In this document: positions 52,480 to 61,281 of the stretch, piece after piece | Numbering within the stretch: the first letter of the stretch is position 1 | Layout of the letters: each line of letters opens with the position of its first letter | Origin: Microbacterium aurantiacum | GTDB taxonomy: Bacteria; Actinomycetota; Actinomycetes; Actinomycetales; Microbacteriaceae | NCBI RefSeq assembly: GCF_021654035.1 | Contig: NZ_JAJPDW010000001.1 | Span: forward strand, 1,054,001 to 1,118,000 | DNA: 64,000 nucleotides | Reading direction: 5' to 3' | Notes under the pieces: generated by a model | What the model was told of the DNA's origin: nothing | Database searches by the model: none | Seen by the model: the letters and a program-made list of their open reading frames with translations, nothing else | Translations under genes and position numbers: made by a program

Positions 52480-53181
52480 ATGGCTCTTCATGTACTGACC
52501 GGTGCCGGTTCGGGAATCGGCGCAGCGCTTGCGACGCGGCTGCGCGATCGGGGCGACGATCTCGTCCTCATCGCGCGGAGAGCCGAGCGGGCGCGCGAGC
52601 TCGAGGAGCGGCATCCGGGATCCGTCGCCGTTGTCGCCGACCTCGCTGTTCCGGCAGCGCTCGCCGCCGCGATGTCTCAGGCCGCGGCGGAAGAGCGGCT
52701 GCCGGACCGCATCGACGCGTTGATCCACGCTGCCGGGGTGGTCGACCTGGGGCCCGTCGGCGAGCTGCCGGTGTCGTCGTGGGAGTGGCAGCTGAACGTC
52801 AACCTCACCGGGCCCGCCGAGCTGACGCGTCTGCTGCTGCCGGCGCTGCGTGCGGTGAAGGGGCAGGTGCTGTTCGTGAATTCCGGTGCGGGGCTGCGCG
52901 CGTCTCCGGAGTGGTCGGCGTACGCGGCATCCAAGCACGGTCTGAAGGCGCTCGCCGACTCGCTTCGGCAGGAGGAGGCGGCGCACGGTGTGCGGGTGTC
53001 GTCGGTGTTCCCCGGCCGCACGGCGACGCCGATGCAGGAGCGCGTGCACGAGCAGGAGGGCGCCGCGTACGACCCGGGAGCGTTCATCGATCCGGAGTCG
53101 GTCGTCACCGCGATGCTGACGGTGCTCGACGTGCCGCGGGATGCGCAGATTCCGGAGCTGATGATCCGCCCGGGGGTGTGA
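52480..53181 (+). CDS. SDR family oxidoreductase
   Basis: The 233-residue short-chain dehydrogenase has the cofactor motif TGAGSGIG at 7-14, then ALIHAAG and the active site Ser (VNSGAGL) with YAASKHGLKAL (Tyr-x-x-x-Lys). An Arg-rich loop (ARRAERARELE) suggests NADP preference. Substrate is unknown. It may be transcribed alone, 63 bp after pip. Confidence 0.88.
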   Translation: MALHVLTGAGSGIGAALATRLRDRGDDLVLIARRAERARELEERHPGSVAVVADLAVPAALAAAMSQAAAEERLPDRIDALIHAAGVVDLGPVGELPVSSWEWQLNVNLTGPAELTRLLLPALRAVKGQVLFVNSGAGLRASPEWSAYAASKHGLKALADSLRQEEAAHGVRVSSVFPGRTATPMQERVHEQEGAAYDPGAFIDPESVVTAMLTVLDVPRDAQIPELMIRPGV

Positions 53182-53367
53182 GGTCGCGGGTCGCGGGGGA
53201 GCGCGCCCTCGAAGAGCGCATGGGATTCCTCCGTCGGTGGCGCGCGGTTCGGAGGCGTCGCGGTGCGAGGAGCACAGTCTTGTCGGCGGGATGCAGTCTC
53301 GGCCGGAAGATGCAATCTCGCTGAAAAGTGCTAGGCGAATGTCGGAGGTAGTCGCTAGTATTCGAAC

Positions 53368-54705
53368 ATGAATACCAGCCGGTTGGTCGAGTTCAGCGAG
53401 GATGAACTCGCGGAACTGGATGAGGTCGCGTGCGCCGCCGAGCGGATCACCCCGGCGCTCGGTGCGATCGAGGTTGAGAACGTCCGGAACCAGGCTCGGG
53501 CGGGTGCGATCGCGGAGCGGGTGGCGCGGCGTCAGTCGGCGTCGGTGCGGTCGCAGGAGATGGTCTACCGCTCGGTCGCAGCAGAGCTTGCCGGGGTGAC
53601 GTTCACCACCGACCGGTCGATGCAGGTCCAGATCAACCAGGCGGTGGAGTGGGTCGAGTGCTACCCCGCCACGCTTTCGGCATGGGAGGCGGGACGGATC
53701 ACCCGCGGCCACGCGACCGCGGTGCTGCGGTGCGGGACGGTGCTGCCCCGCGATGCGCGAGCGGAGTTCGATGCCCAGGCCGCGGAGATGTGCGTGGGTC
53801 AATCGGTCGGGCGGGTGAAGGATCGCCTCGACCACCTGGCGCAGGAGCTGCACCCGCGGACCCTGGCGGAGCGTCACATCGACGCCCGGAAGGACCGTCG
53901 GGTCGGGCGACAGTCCGTCGGCGACGGGATGTCTGCTCTCATCGCCTGCGTCCCCGAGATCCTCGCCGCAGCGATCGATGACCGGCTCAACGAACAGGCC
54001 TCCACCATCATCGACGCCGACCCCGACGGCAGAACCCGCGACCAGATCCGCGCGGACATCCTCTGCGACATGCTCCTCACCGGGTCCCCCCTCGCAGACC
54101 CCACCATCGACGGGGACGGGAACGGGACCTTGGGGATGATCCGCGCGAAAGTGCAGGTCGTCGTCCCCGCCCTCGCTCTCGTGGGGAAGGACAATGACCC
54201 GGCGAACGACACCACGACAGTCGACCTCGTCGGGTCGGCGCCGATCGACCCGGCCACCGCCCGAGCGTTGGCGGGCGCCGTCGCGTCGTGGGAGCGTCTG
54301 GTGGTCCACCCGGTGTCGGGGCAGGTGCTGTGCACCGACTCCTACCGTCGCACCGCGTCGATGGCGAGACTCCTCCGGGCACGCGACCGGCACTGCCGGT
54401 TCCCCGGCTGCCGCCGCCCCGCGATCCGCTGCGAACTCGACCACACCTTCGACTACGCCCTCGGCGGCCCGACCGACATCCGGAACCTCTGCCACCTCTG
54501 TCAAAGACACCACTCGATGAAGCAATTCACCTCGTGGGGTGTCCGCCAACTCGGCGGCGGGATCCTGGAATGGACCTCACCCACCGGCAGGGTCTACATC
54601 GACCACCCACCGGCGCCACTGGTGCGGTTCATGCCGTCCGGAGGTGGGGCACCACCCCCGGACGGGAGCGGCGGCGCACCGCCGCCCGACCCCGCACCGT
54701 TCTAA
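53368..54705 (+). CDS. DUF222 and HNH endonuclease domain protein (13E12 type)
   Basis: The 445-residue protein has an N-terminal DUF222 region (CAAERITPALGAIEVENVRNQ...) and a C-terminal HNH domain (ARDRHCRFPGCRRPAIRCELDH...LCHLCQRHHSMK) with two zinc-type Cys pairs. It then ends with a Pro/Gly tail. These 13E12-type proteins are present in multiple copies in many actinobacteria and their role is unknown. It has its own upstream region of about 190 bp. Confidence 0.9.
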   Translation: MNTSRLVEFSEDELAELDEVACAAERITPALGAIEVENVRNQARAGAIAERVARRQSASVRSQEMVYRSVAAELAGVTFTTDRSMQVQINQAVEWVECYPATLSAWEAGRITRGHATAVLRCGTVLPRDARAEFDAQAAEMCVGQSVGRVKDRLDHLAQELHPRTLAERHIDARKDRRVGRQSVGDGMSALIACVPEILAAAIDDRLNEQASTIIDADPDGRTRDQIRADILCDMLLTGSPLADPTIDGDGNGTLGMIRAKVQVVVPALALVGKDNDPANDTTTVDLVGSAPIDPATARALAGAVASWERLVVHPVSGQVLCTDSYRRTASMARLLRARDRHCRFPGCRRPAIRCELDHTFDYALGGPTDIRNLCHLCQRHHSMKQFTSWGVRQLGGGILEWTSPTGRVYIDHPPAPLVRFMPSGGGAPPPDGSGGAPPPDPAPF

Positions 54706-54751
54706 GCCGAAATCGGCTTCGAATCTCTCTTTCTTCGCACGGCAGGCGTGT

Positions 54752-55219
54752 TCAGGTCGCGCCCAACCGCGCGGCCGAAACCGACTCGGCATCCGTCGCC
54801 ACCAACTCGACCTTGAAGCGCTCAGCGTCTTCTATGAACGCGGCGTAGTGACCCTCCCCACCGGCGAAAGGATGCCGGTCCGTATAGAGGTGCGTCCATC
54901 CGTGCGACGGAGCCAGCCGCCAGAGCCGCTCCACCGATGCCGCCGACCCGGCGTGGAAAGCCAGATGGCTGAGCCCCGGCATCCGTCGATCATGGGAACC
55001 CTCGCGCGGCGCCCGCGCCACCACGATGTACGTCGCGCCGAGTCTCCAGCTGCGCCCGCCCTCCCACCGCTGGAACGGCTCATACCCGAGCTCGCCGAGC
55101 AGCCACTCCCACCCGGGGATGGCGCGCTCGAGGTCCGCCACCTGCACCTCGACATGATGGAGAGCCCCGAACGGGGTCACACCCGCATCCGGCGCGCGTC
55201 CATGACCGTCGCCGCTCAC
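54752..55219 (-). CDS. VOC family (glyoxalase-like) protein
   Basis: The 155-residue protein has one VOC module starting GALHHVEVQVADLERAI and continuing LSHLAFHAGS to YAAFIEDAERFKVELVAT. This is the common glyoxalase/bleomycin-resistance form. Its start overlaps the stop of the YciI-like gene by 4 bp, so the two are co-translated. Confidence 0.85.
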   Translation of the reverse strand: MSGDGHGRAPDAGVTPFGALHHVEVQVADLERAIPGWEWLLGELGYEPFQRWEGGRSWRLGATYIVVARAPREGSHDRRMPGLSHLAFHAGSAASVERLWRLAPSHGWTHLYTDRHPFAGGEGHYAAFIEDAERFKVELVATDAESVSAARLGAT

Positions 55220-55593
55220 GTGTTCTCGGCGAAGTCCGCCTCGGTCCAGATTCGCGCGATACGCATCCCTCCAGTCACGACCGCCTCGGGGAACCGCGCC
55301 GCGATCTCCGCAGCCCGCGCCTCATCGGCCACGTCCACGAGGTAGTAGCCCGACACGACTTCCGCCACCTCCGGCCGCGGAGCATCGGTGATCACCGCAC
55401 CGTCCGCGCCCCGCATCACCGACTTCTGCGCATCGGTGTCGAGCGCCGACGAATCGACGAGCTCCCCGCTCGCCTGCAGATCGGCCTCGACATCCCAATA
55501 GACCTGGAACGCCGCCGACCGCTCCTCCTCGCTCATATCGCCGAACAGTTCGATCACCGCGGGACTGTTGTGGATCAGGATCAGATACTTCAT
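55216..55593 (-). CDS. YciI-related (YCII) domain protein
   Basis: I start at ATG 55593 (MKYLILIHNSPA), behind AGAGGAG. The 125-residue protein has the YCII fold features: MKYLILIH at the start, then DGAVITDAP, SGYYLVDV and AARFPEA. Members include small dehydrogenase- or DGPF-type proteins linked with ECF sigma factors. It is coupled to the VOC gene. Confidence 0.85.
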   Translation of the reverse strand: MKYLILIHNSPAVIELFGDMSEEERSAAFQVYWDVEADLQASGELVDSSALDTDAQKSVMRGADGAVITDAPRPEVAEVVSGYYLVDVADEARAAEIAARFPEAVVTGGMRIARIWTEADFAENT

Positions 55594-55737
55594 CGGAGCT
55601 CTCCTCTGTTCGCCCGATCGACGTGCGCGACCTCCCCAGTGTGTCGGAGCAGCCCGCGCGTTTCGAGATCTCCGTCGCGCGGGGGAGGCGCCGCGCACCA
55701 GGGCATCCGTAACGTGGCCCGTTCAGGAGGTACCGAC

Positions 55738-56013
55738 ATGGACAACACGCCCGCGCCCCCGCCGCCGCACCAGCCGGGTTTGCCGCAGCCGCAGCCGCCC
55801 GAAGAACCGCCCCAGCAGGTCGCGGTCTGGTACTTCATCGCCGCGACCTTCATCTTCGTCATGCCCGGACTCATGTTCCCGGATGCCGCAGCCTGGGTTC
55901 GCATCCTGCTCTTCGTCGCCGGCCTTCTCGTCATCGCCGCGGGCGGTATCCAGTTCGCCAAGGAGATCCGCGAGCGACGCAACCTGCCGCCATCCGTTCC
56001 GCCGGCGACCTAG
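55738..56013 (+). CDS. Small Pro-rich membrane protein
   Basis: The 91-residue protein (ATG 55738, GGAGGT upstream) has a Pro-rich cytoplasmic start (PAPPPPHQPGLPQPQPP), two helices at about 29-50 and 52-72, then a basic tail. No family is recognised. Its TAG stop (56011-56013) overlaps the CTAG next to the left end of the adjacent IS5-type element. Confidence 0.7.
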   Translation: MDNTPAPPPPHQPGLPQPQPPEEPPQQVAVWYFIAATFIFVMPGLMFPDAAAWVRILLFVAGLLVIAAGGIQFAKEIRERRNLPPSVPPAT

Positions 56014-56105
56014 GGCGTGTTGCCAAACCCCGGAATTGATCCGGTGGAATCGGTGGCGAAGTAGGGGTCGTCGCAGGAAATCCCCTCGGAGGCCGTGTTG
56101 GAGAT

Positions 56106-56150
56106 GATTGAAGCCGGGTCACCGTGTGGTGCGGTGCCCCGGCTTCAATC
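56106..56150. terminator. Bidirectional hairpin terminator
   Basis: A perfect 13-bp stem (GATTGAAGCCGGG and its complement) surrounds a 19-base loop, 13 bases after the stop of the aldo-keto reductase on the minus strand. Confidence 0.68.
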
Positions 56151-56162
56151 CTTATGTGCACG

Positions 56163-57104
56163 TCATCCGTAGTTGCGGCTGCCGACCGCGCCGTTGGGTG
56201 CGATCGCGTCGATGCGCGCGAGGTCGGTGGTGCTGAGGTGCAGGTCCGAGGCAGCGATGTTGTCCGCGACGCGGGCCGGGTTGCGGGAGCCGGGGATGGG
56301 CACGATGTAGTCGCGCTTGGCGAGCAGCCACGCCAGCGCCAGTTTGGAGAGCGTTGTGCCCTTTTCGGCGGCGAACGCGCGAAGTTCGTTGGACAGCGCG
56401 GCGTTCGCGTCGAAGTTGGCGGGCGCCCACCAGCCGAGATACTGGCGGAAGTCGTCGGCGGCGTACTCGGTGCGCGGCTTCGGGGGTGCGGCAAGGAACC
56501 CGCGCGCGAGCGGCGAGTATGCGACGAGGCCGATGCCGAGTTCCTCGATCACGGGCAGTACCGGCTCGGCGTCGTGGGCGAAGATGGAGTACTCGGACTG
56601 CAGTACGGAGATGGGGTGCACTGCGTGCGCGCGACGGATAGTTTCGCCGTCGGCTTCGGACAGGCCGAGGTACTTGACCTTGCCGGCCTGGACGAACCCC
56701 TGCATGACGCCGACGACATCCTCGATCGGCACGTCGGGGTCGGAGCGGTGCTGGTAGAGGACGTCGATCGTGTCAACGTTCAGGTTGCGGAGGCTGTTCT
56801 CGACGACCTCACGGATGTGGTCGGGGCGCGAGTTCATGCCTCCCTCCGGGGTCAGGCCGAACTTCGTGGCGATGACCACGTCATCACGGATCGGCGCGAG
56901 CGCCGTCCCGAGCAGCTGCTCGCCGGTGCCCCAGCCATACATCTCTGCGGTGTCGAAGAGCGTGACTCCCAGCTCGTGCGCGGTGCGGATCGCGGCGATC
57001 GACTCCGTGTCGTCGGAGGGTCCGTAGCCCGCGGCCGTTCCCATCGCGCCGTAGCCGATGGCCGAGACCTCGAGGCCTTGCCGGCCGAGTTTGCGTGATT
57101 CCAT
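56163..57104 (-). CDS. Aldo/keto reductase
   Basis: I start at ATG 57104 (MESRKLGRQGLEVS), seven bases after AAGGGA. The 313-residue TIM-barrel enzyme keeps the tetrad: Asp and Tyr in FDTAEMYGWG, Lys in ATKFG and His in LYQHRSD. The NADPH site (IPIPGSRNPARVADN) is near the end. It is divergent from a TetR regulator over 76 bp with a palindromic operator, so it is probably repressed by it. Confidence 0.92.
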   Translation of the reverse strand: MESRKLGRQGLEVSAIGYGAMGTAAGYGPSDDTESIAAIRTAHELGVTLFDTAEMYGWGTGEQLLGTALAPIRDDVVIATKFGLTPEGGMNSRPDHIREVVENSLRNLNVDTIDVLYQHRSDPDVPIEDVVGVMQGFVQAGKVKYLGLSEADGETIRRAHAVHPISVLQSEYSIFAHDAEPVLPVIEELGIGLVAYSPLARGFLAAPPKPRTEYAADDFRQYLGWWAPANFDANAALSNELRAFAAEKGTTLSKLALAWLLAKRDYIVPIPGSRNPARVADNIAASDLHLSTTDLARIDAIAPNGAVGSRNYG

Positions 57105-57142
57105 GGTTGATCCCTTCACGAAGCGACAGTCTACGCCATAAC

Positions 57143-57157
57143 TGTCTGACTCAGACA
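57143..57157. promoter_or_regulatory. TetR-type operator palindrome
   Basis: A perfect 15-bp palindrome with a single-base centre (TGTCTGA-C-TCAGACA) lies between the divergent aldo-keto reductase and TetR genes. Size and place fit a TetR-family operator controlling both genes. Confidence 0.75.
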
Positions 57158-57180
57158 AGTATGCGCGGTATGCTGACTGC

Positions 57181-57774
57181 ATGATGAGTGCCGCACCCCC
57201 GCCGTCCCTGCGCGAGCAGACGCGCGCAGCTGTGCGCGCGCAGATCGCCGAGGCGGCCCTCGACCTTTTCGCTGAGCACGGCTTCGACGAGGTGACCGTC
57301 GAGCAGATCGCGGCGGCCGCCGGGATCTCAACACGCAGCTTCAACCGCTACTTTCCGGCCAAGGAAGACGCGATCCTCGGCGACACCGAACCGTGGGGCG
57401 TCCTCGTCCGCGACACCCTCGAGAACCGGCCGGTCAACGAGCCTGTCTGGGAGTCTCTGCGGCACGCGTTCAGCGCGCTCCTGGCCATGTCCGACATGAG
57501 CGGGGAGCGGCAGAAGCGTGGGATGCGCGTTCTCAACAGCGCCCCCTCGCTTCGTGCACGCAACCTCGAGAAGCACCTCGGCTGGGCGAGCACGCTCACG
57601 CCGATCGTGGCGCGTCGCATTGGTGGCGCGGATGCCGACCTGCGCGCATACGCTGTCGTGCAGTGCGCAATCGCTTGCTTCGAGGCAGCCCTTAACGCCT
57701 GGGCGATAGCCGGAGAGACTCGGTCGCCAGACGAACTCCTTGCCCTCTCGTTCGGTGCGCTCTCCGGCACCTAA
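57181..57774 (+). CDS. TetR family transcriptional regulator
   Basis: The 197-residue protein has an N-terminal TetR HTH (AALDLFAEHGFDEVTVEQIAAAAGISTRSFNRYFPAKEDAIL) and a helical ligand domain. It should repress itself and the divergent aldo-keto reductase through the palindrome at 57143. Its TAA stop overlaps the stop codon of the converging IS5-type transposase. Confidence 0.92.
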   Translation: MMSAAPPPSLREQTRAAVRAQIAEAALDLFAEHGFDEVTVEQIAAAAGISTRSFNRYFPAKEDAILGDTEPWGVLVRDTLENRPVNEPVWESLRHAFSALLAMSDMSGERQKRGMRVLNSAPSLRARNLEKHLGWASTLTPIVARRIGGADADLRAYAVVQCAIACFEAALNAWAIAGETRSPDELLALSFGALSGT

Positions 57775-58343
57775 GGAGCGTTGTGCGCGCTGCTGGTGAC
57801 CCAATGGAGTGTCGCGGCGAGGCAGAGGCCAGCGTGGTAGTTGCGGGCGGTCTTGTCTGAGCGCATCGCGATCCCGCGCCACTGCTTGAGCTTGTTGAAG
57901 CACCGTTCGACGACGTTGCGGCCGCGGTAGCGCACGCGTTGCTCGTCGCCGAAGTCGATCGGCCGGCCCCGCTTCCTGCGGCGGTGCGCGATCTGGTCGT
58001 CGCGTTCCGGGATGGTCGCTGCGATCCCTCGTTCGCGTAGCCAGGCCCGGTTCGCTTTGGACGGGTAGCCCTTGTCCGCCAGGACCCGGTCCGGCCGGGA
58101 TCGTGGCCTGCCCCTCGCGCCCGGAACGTGGATCTCGTCGAGCGTCGTGGCCAGCATGCTGGTGTCCGCGGTCTGTCCCGGCGTGAGGATGAACGCGAGA
58201 GCTCTGCCCTGCCCGTCGCACACCAGGTGATTCTTCGTCGTAAACCCGCCACGGGAACGCCCGATCGCATGATCGAGCGGTTCGTCACCGAACTTCTTGT
58301 AGTTCGACAGTGCCCCCTGTGGCGCGAGGAAGGGTCGCGCCAT
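57771..58343 (-). CDS. IS5-family transposase, OrfB part
   Basis: This 190-codon frame holds the second Asp (ADKGYPSKANR) and the Glu (VVERCFNKLKQWRGIA) of the DDE domain and overlaps OrfA by 59 bp in another frame. IS427-group elements join the two parts by programmed frameshifting. It ends at TAG 57771, overlapping the TetR stop. Confidence 0.88.
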   Translation of the reverse strand: MARPFLAPQGALSNYKKFGDEPLDHAIGRSRGGFTTKNHLVCDGQGRALAFILTPGQTADTSMLATTLDEIHVPGARGRPRSRPDRVLADKGYPSKANRAWLRERGIAATIPERDDQIAHRRRKRGRPIDFGDEQRVRYRGRNVVERCFNKLKQWRGIAMRSDKTARNYHAGLCLAATLHWVTSSAHNAP

Positions 58344-58692
58344 GCTGGTGCACTCGCACGATCGTGGAGTCGATCGACGCTACCCAGTCCAGATCCCCGG
58401 ACTGCTGCGCGAGAGACTGCGTCTTCTCTAGAACCCGCGCCCACACACCCTGTTCGGACCACCGGTTGAAGTTCTTGTAGATCGTGTTCCAGTTACCGAA
58501 CCGCTCGGGCACGTCGCGCCACGGCGCGCCGGTCCGGAACCGCCACGCCGTCGCCTCGACTACTGTTCGCCGATCCACCGGAGGCCGCCCCGTCGACTTC
58601 GCAGTCGGGAACAGCGGCCCGATCACAGCCCACGCGTCATCAGAGATCACATCACGCGACACACCCTCAAGACTCACCCACGCAGCACTCAA
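58285..58692 (-). CDS. IS5-family transposase, OrfA part
   Basis: The 135-codon frame carries the HTH-like region (DDAWAVIGPLFPTAK...RFRTGAPWRDVPERFGNW) and the first catalytic Asp (VASIDSTIVRVHQHG). It starts at ATG 58692, right beside the element's right end. A frameshift into OrfB is needed for a full transposase. Confidence 0.88.
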   Translation of the reverse strand: MSAAWVSLEGVSRDVISDDAWAVIGPLFPTAKSTGRPPVDRRTVVEATAWRFRTGAPWRDVPERFGNWNTIYKNFNRWSEQGVWARVLEKTQSLAQQSGDLDWVASIDSTIVRVHQHGATLPRATGGTVELQEVR

Positions 58693-58777
58693 GGGTTTAG
58701 CAACACGCCCTAGCAGGCCTCAGCGGACGAAAGCAACCCCCGCGCGCGTTTCGTCCGGACGGGGTGATGATGCGACC

Positions 58778-59896
58778 GTGCCCCTCTCCGCCGCCCGCAC
58801 ACGGGCCCTCCCTCGCGTCCCGTCCCCGCTCTTCCCGGGCGAAGACACCGAACCAGCGGTCGTCGACGCCATCGACGCCGCCCGCCGGATCCCCGGATTC
58901 GGCACCGACGTCGAGGCGACCCTCGCCTGGGCGCGCGATGCGACGCGCGACACCGGTGCGGCCACCGCATCCGTCGACACCGTCTGGCAACTCCTCGCCT
59001 CCACCGCCGCGCTCGACGTCGCGGCCGGCCGCGTCCTCGAACCGCACGTCGACGCGCAGCGCATTCTCGCCGAGGCATGGGACGACGGCATCGCCCCCGA
59101 CCTCCGCCCCCTCGACGTCGACACCACCTCGACGTGGGGCGTATTCGCCGCCGAAGGGCCGGGTGTCCGCCTCACCGCCAGCCGCACGACCGGGTGGACC
59201 CTCACCGGCACCAAACCCTGGTGTTCCCTCGCCGCCCACCTCACCCACGCCCTCGTCACCGCCTGGATCGACGACGACAACCGCGGCCTCTTCGCGATCG
59301 CGCTCCGCCGCCCCGAGGTGCACGTGCACGACGGACCCTGGCACGCCCGCGGTCTCCCGCACATCGTCAGCGCACCCATCGACCTCGCCGCCGCCCCGGC
59401 CGTCCCCGTCGGCGACGCCGGCTGGTACCTCGCCCGCCCCGGATTCGCCACCGGCGGCATGGGCGTCGCCGCCACCTGGTGGGGTGGCGCTGCCGGCATC
59501 CTCGACGCTCTCGCCGACGCCGCCTCCACCGACCGCGCCGACCAGCTCGCCCGCGTCCACCTCGGACGAGCGGATGCCGCCCAATGGGCCGCCCGCACCA
59601 CCCTCGCCGACGCGACCGCCCGGTCATCGGAAGGCGACGCGATCGACCGCGCGATCCTTGCTGCGCGCGTCCGCACCATCGTCGCCGACGCCGCCGAAAC
59701 CGTCTTGCACACCGCCGACCACGCGCTCGGGCCGGCCCCGCTCGTCGCCGACGACGCGCACGCCCGCCGGGTCGCCGACCTGCACCTCTACCTCCGCCAG
59801 CACCATGCTGAACGCGACCTCGCCCGCCTCGGGCGCGACCTCGTTCGGCGGCGAGCCGAGCGCGACGAGACCACCGCGGGGGAGTCCGGGTGGTGA
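58778..59896 (+). CDS. Acyl-CoA dehydrogenase family protein
   Basis: I choose GTG 58778. The 372-residue protein has acyl-CoA dehydrogenase features: an N-terminal helical domain, a middle beta domain (RTTGWTLTGTKPWCSLA, a G-x-K-x-W/F-like strand) and a C-terminal helical domain (ARVRTIVADAAETVLHTADHALG). The usual catalytic Glu is not obvious. Its stop overlaps the next gene by several bases. In this operon it may oxidise a carrier- or sugar-linked acyl group rather than act in beta-oxidation. Confidence 0.85.
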   Translation: MPLSAARTRALPRVPSPLFPGEDTEPAVVDAIDAARRIPGFGTDVEATLAWARDATRDTGAATASVDTVWQLLASTAALDVAAGRVLEPHVDAQRILAEAWDDGIAPDLRPLDVDTTSTWGVFAAEGPGVRLTASRTTGWTLTGTKPWCSLAAHLTHALVTAWIDDDNRGLFAIALRRPEVHVHDGPWHARGLPHIVSAPIDLAAAPAVPVGDAGWYLARPGFATGGMGVAATWWGGAAGILDALADAASTDRADQLARVHLGRADAAQWAARTTLADATARSSEGDAIDRAILAARVRTIVADAAETVLHTADHALGPAPLVADDAHARRVADLHLYLRQHHAERDLARLGRDLVRRRAERDETTAGESGW

Positions 59897-61281
59897 CCTT
59901 CGACCATCGCGACCCCGGAACCCCCGAATCCGAATGGCGCACGGCGCTTGCCGCGCGCACCCTGCCCGAGGTGTCCCTCGACATCGACGCGCTCCTCATC
60001 ATCGCCGCCCACCCCGACGACGAGACCCTCGGTGTCGCCGGGCTCGTGCACACCGTCGCGCAGCGCGGCATCCCGATCCGCGTCGTCGTCGCCACCGACG
60101 GTGAGAACTCCCACCCCGACTCGCCCACCCACACCCCGGCCGACCTCGCCGCGCGGCGGCAGACCGAAGTGCGCGACGCCCTGGGCGTCGTCGCGCCCAC
60201 CGCCACCCTCCGCCTGCTACATCTCCCCGACGGCACCCTCGGTGACCACGAAGACGACCTCACCGCTGCCCTACAGGAAGAGATCGCCGCACTCACCGGG
60301 ATGACGGATGCCGCACCCCACCGCATCCTCGTGGCATCCCCGTGGACCGGCGACGGCCATCGCGACCACCGCATCGTCGGCGCGCTCGCCGAACGCGTCG
60401 CGACCGAGGCCGGCGCGACCGTCCGCGGGTACCCGATCTGGCTCTGGCACTGGGGCACCCCCGCCGACGTGCCGTGGGACCGCGCGGAAGTCGTCACTCT
60501 CGACGACGCCGTGCACGACGCCAAGCGCCGCGCCCTCGCCGTCCACGACAGCCAGCTCCGGCCCCTTTCGGACGCTTCCGGCGATGAAGCGATCGTCCAC
60601 GACGGGATGCAGGAGCACTTCGCCCGCTACCAGGAGATCCTCATTCGCCCCGAATCCGTCTCACGCGAAGCCGCCGCGTCGACGCCGCGCTCCCACTTCG
60701 AGCGGTTCTTCGCCACCCACGACGACCCCTGGGGCTTCCGCTCGAGCTGGTACGAGCAGCGCAAGCGCGAACTCCTCCTCGCCACCCTCCCGCGCGCGAC
60801 GTACGGCGCAGGGCTCGAGCTCGGCTGCGCAACCGGCATCCTCACCTCGCGCCTCGCCGACCGCTGCGCGCACCTCGTCGCCGTCGACTTCGCCGAGGAG
60901 GCTCTCACGGCCGCCGCGCGAGAACTCGCCGGTCGCGACAACGTCACGCTGCAGACCGCGGCGCTCCCGCACGAATGGCCCGACGGAGAGTACGACCTCG
61001 TCCTGCTCTCCGAGATCGGCTACTTCTGGAACGTCGCCGACCTCGACACCGCGATCGACCGCATCACGCAGAGCCTCGCGCCCACTGGTCACCTGATCGC
61101 ATGCCATTGGCGGCATCCGATGCCCGAGAACCCCACCGGGGGCGATGAAGTCCACGAACGACTGCGCGCGAACAGCCGATGGCAGAGCGTCGCGGTGCAC
61201 ATCGAGAAGGACTTCGTGCTCGAGGTCTTCAGTCCGTACCCCGCCCGGTCGGTCGCGCAAGAGATGGGAATGCTGCCGTGA
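59890..61281 (+). CDS. PIG-L deacetylase fused to NodS-like methyltransferase
   Basis: The protein (GTG 59890 or 59893) has two halves. Residues of about 28-235 are a PIG-L/LmbE zinc deacetylase (IIAAHPDDETLG, then SPWTGDGHRDHRIVG). From about 258 a class I SAM methyltransferase of NodS type follows (THDDPWGFRSSWYEQRKR, then LELGCATGILT and DYDLVLLSEIGYFW-like region). PIG-L removes N-acetyl groups from sugars, and NodS N-methylates a deacetylated glucosamine. The fusion suggests consecutive steps on one amino sugar. The start and stop overlap the flanking genes. Confidence 0.92.
   Translation: MVTFDHRDPGTPESEWRTALAARTLPEVSLDIDALLIIAAHPDDETLGVAGLVHTVAQRGIPIRVVVATDGENSHPDSPTHTPADLAARRQTEVRDALGVVAPTATLRLLHLPDGTLGDHEDDLTAALQEEIAALTGMTDAAPHRILVASPWTGDGHRDHRIVGALAERVATEAGATVRGYPIWLWHWGTPADVPWDRAEVVTLDDAVHDAKRRALAVHDSQLRPLSDASGDEAIVHDGMQEHFARYQEILIRPESVSREAAASTPRSHFERFFATHDDPWGFRSSWYEQRKRELLLATLPRATYGAGLELGCATGILTSRLADRCAHLVAVDFAEEALTAAARELAGRDNVTLQTAALPHEWPDGEYDLVLLSEIGYFWNVADLDTAIDRITQSLAPTGHLIACHWRHPMPENPTGGDEVHERLRANSRWQSVAVHIEKDFVLEVFSPYPARSVAQEMGMLP

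Larger units (their letters stand above)
56014..58709. mobile_element. IS5-family element apparently carrying a TetR/aldo-keto reductase pair
   Basis: The left end GGCGTGTTGCCAAACCC (56014-56030) and the inverted right end (58693-58709) match at 16 of 17 bases, and both are directly flanked by CTAG (56010-56013, 58710-58713). The unit holds an aldo-keto reductase, a TetR regulator and an IS5-type transposase. No matching IS end lies directly after the transposase stop, so the passenger genes appear to be inside the element. Confidence 0.65.

Noticed and set aside
51301-54549. A 1082-codon minus-strand frame opposite pip, SDR and the DUF222/HNH gene
   Set aside because: Low-complexity Arg/Asp/Gly protein antisense to three clear genes.
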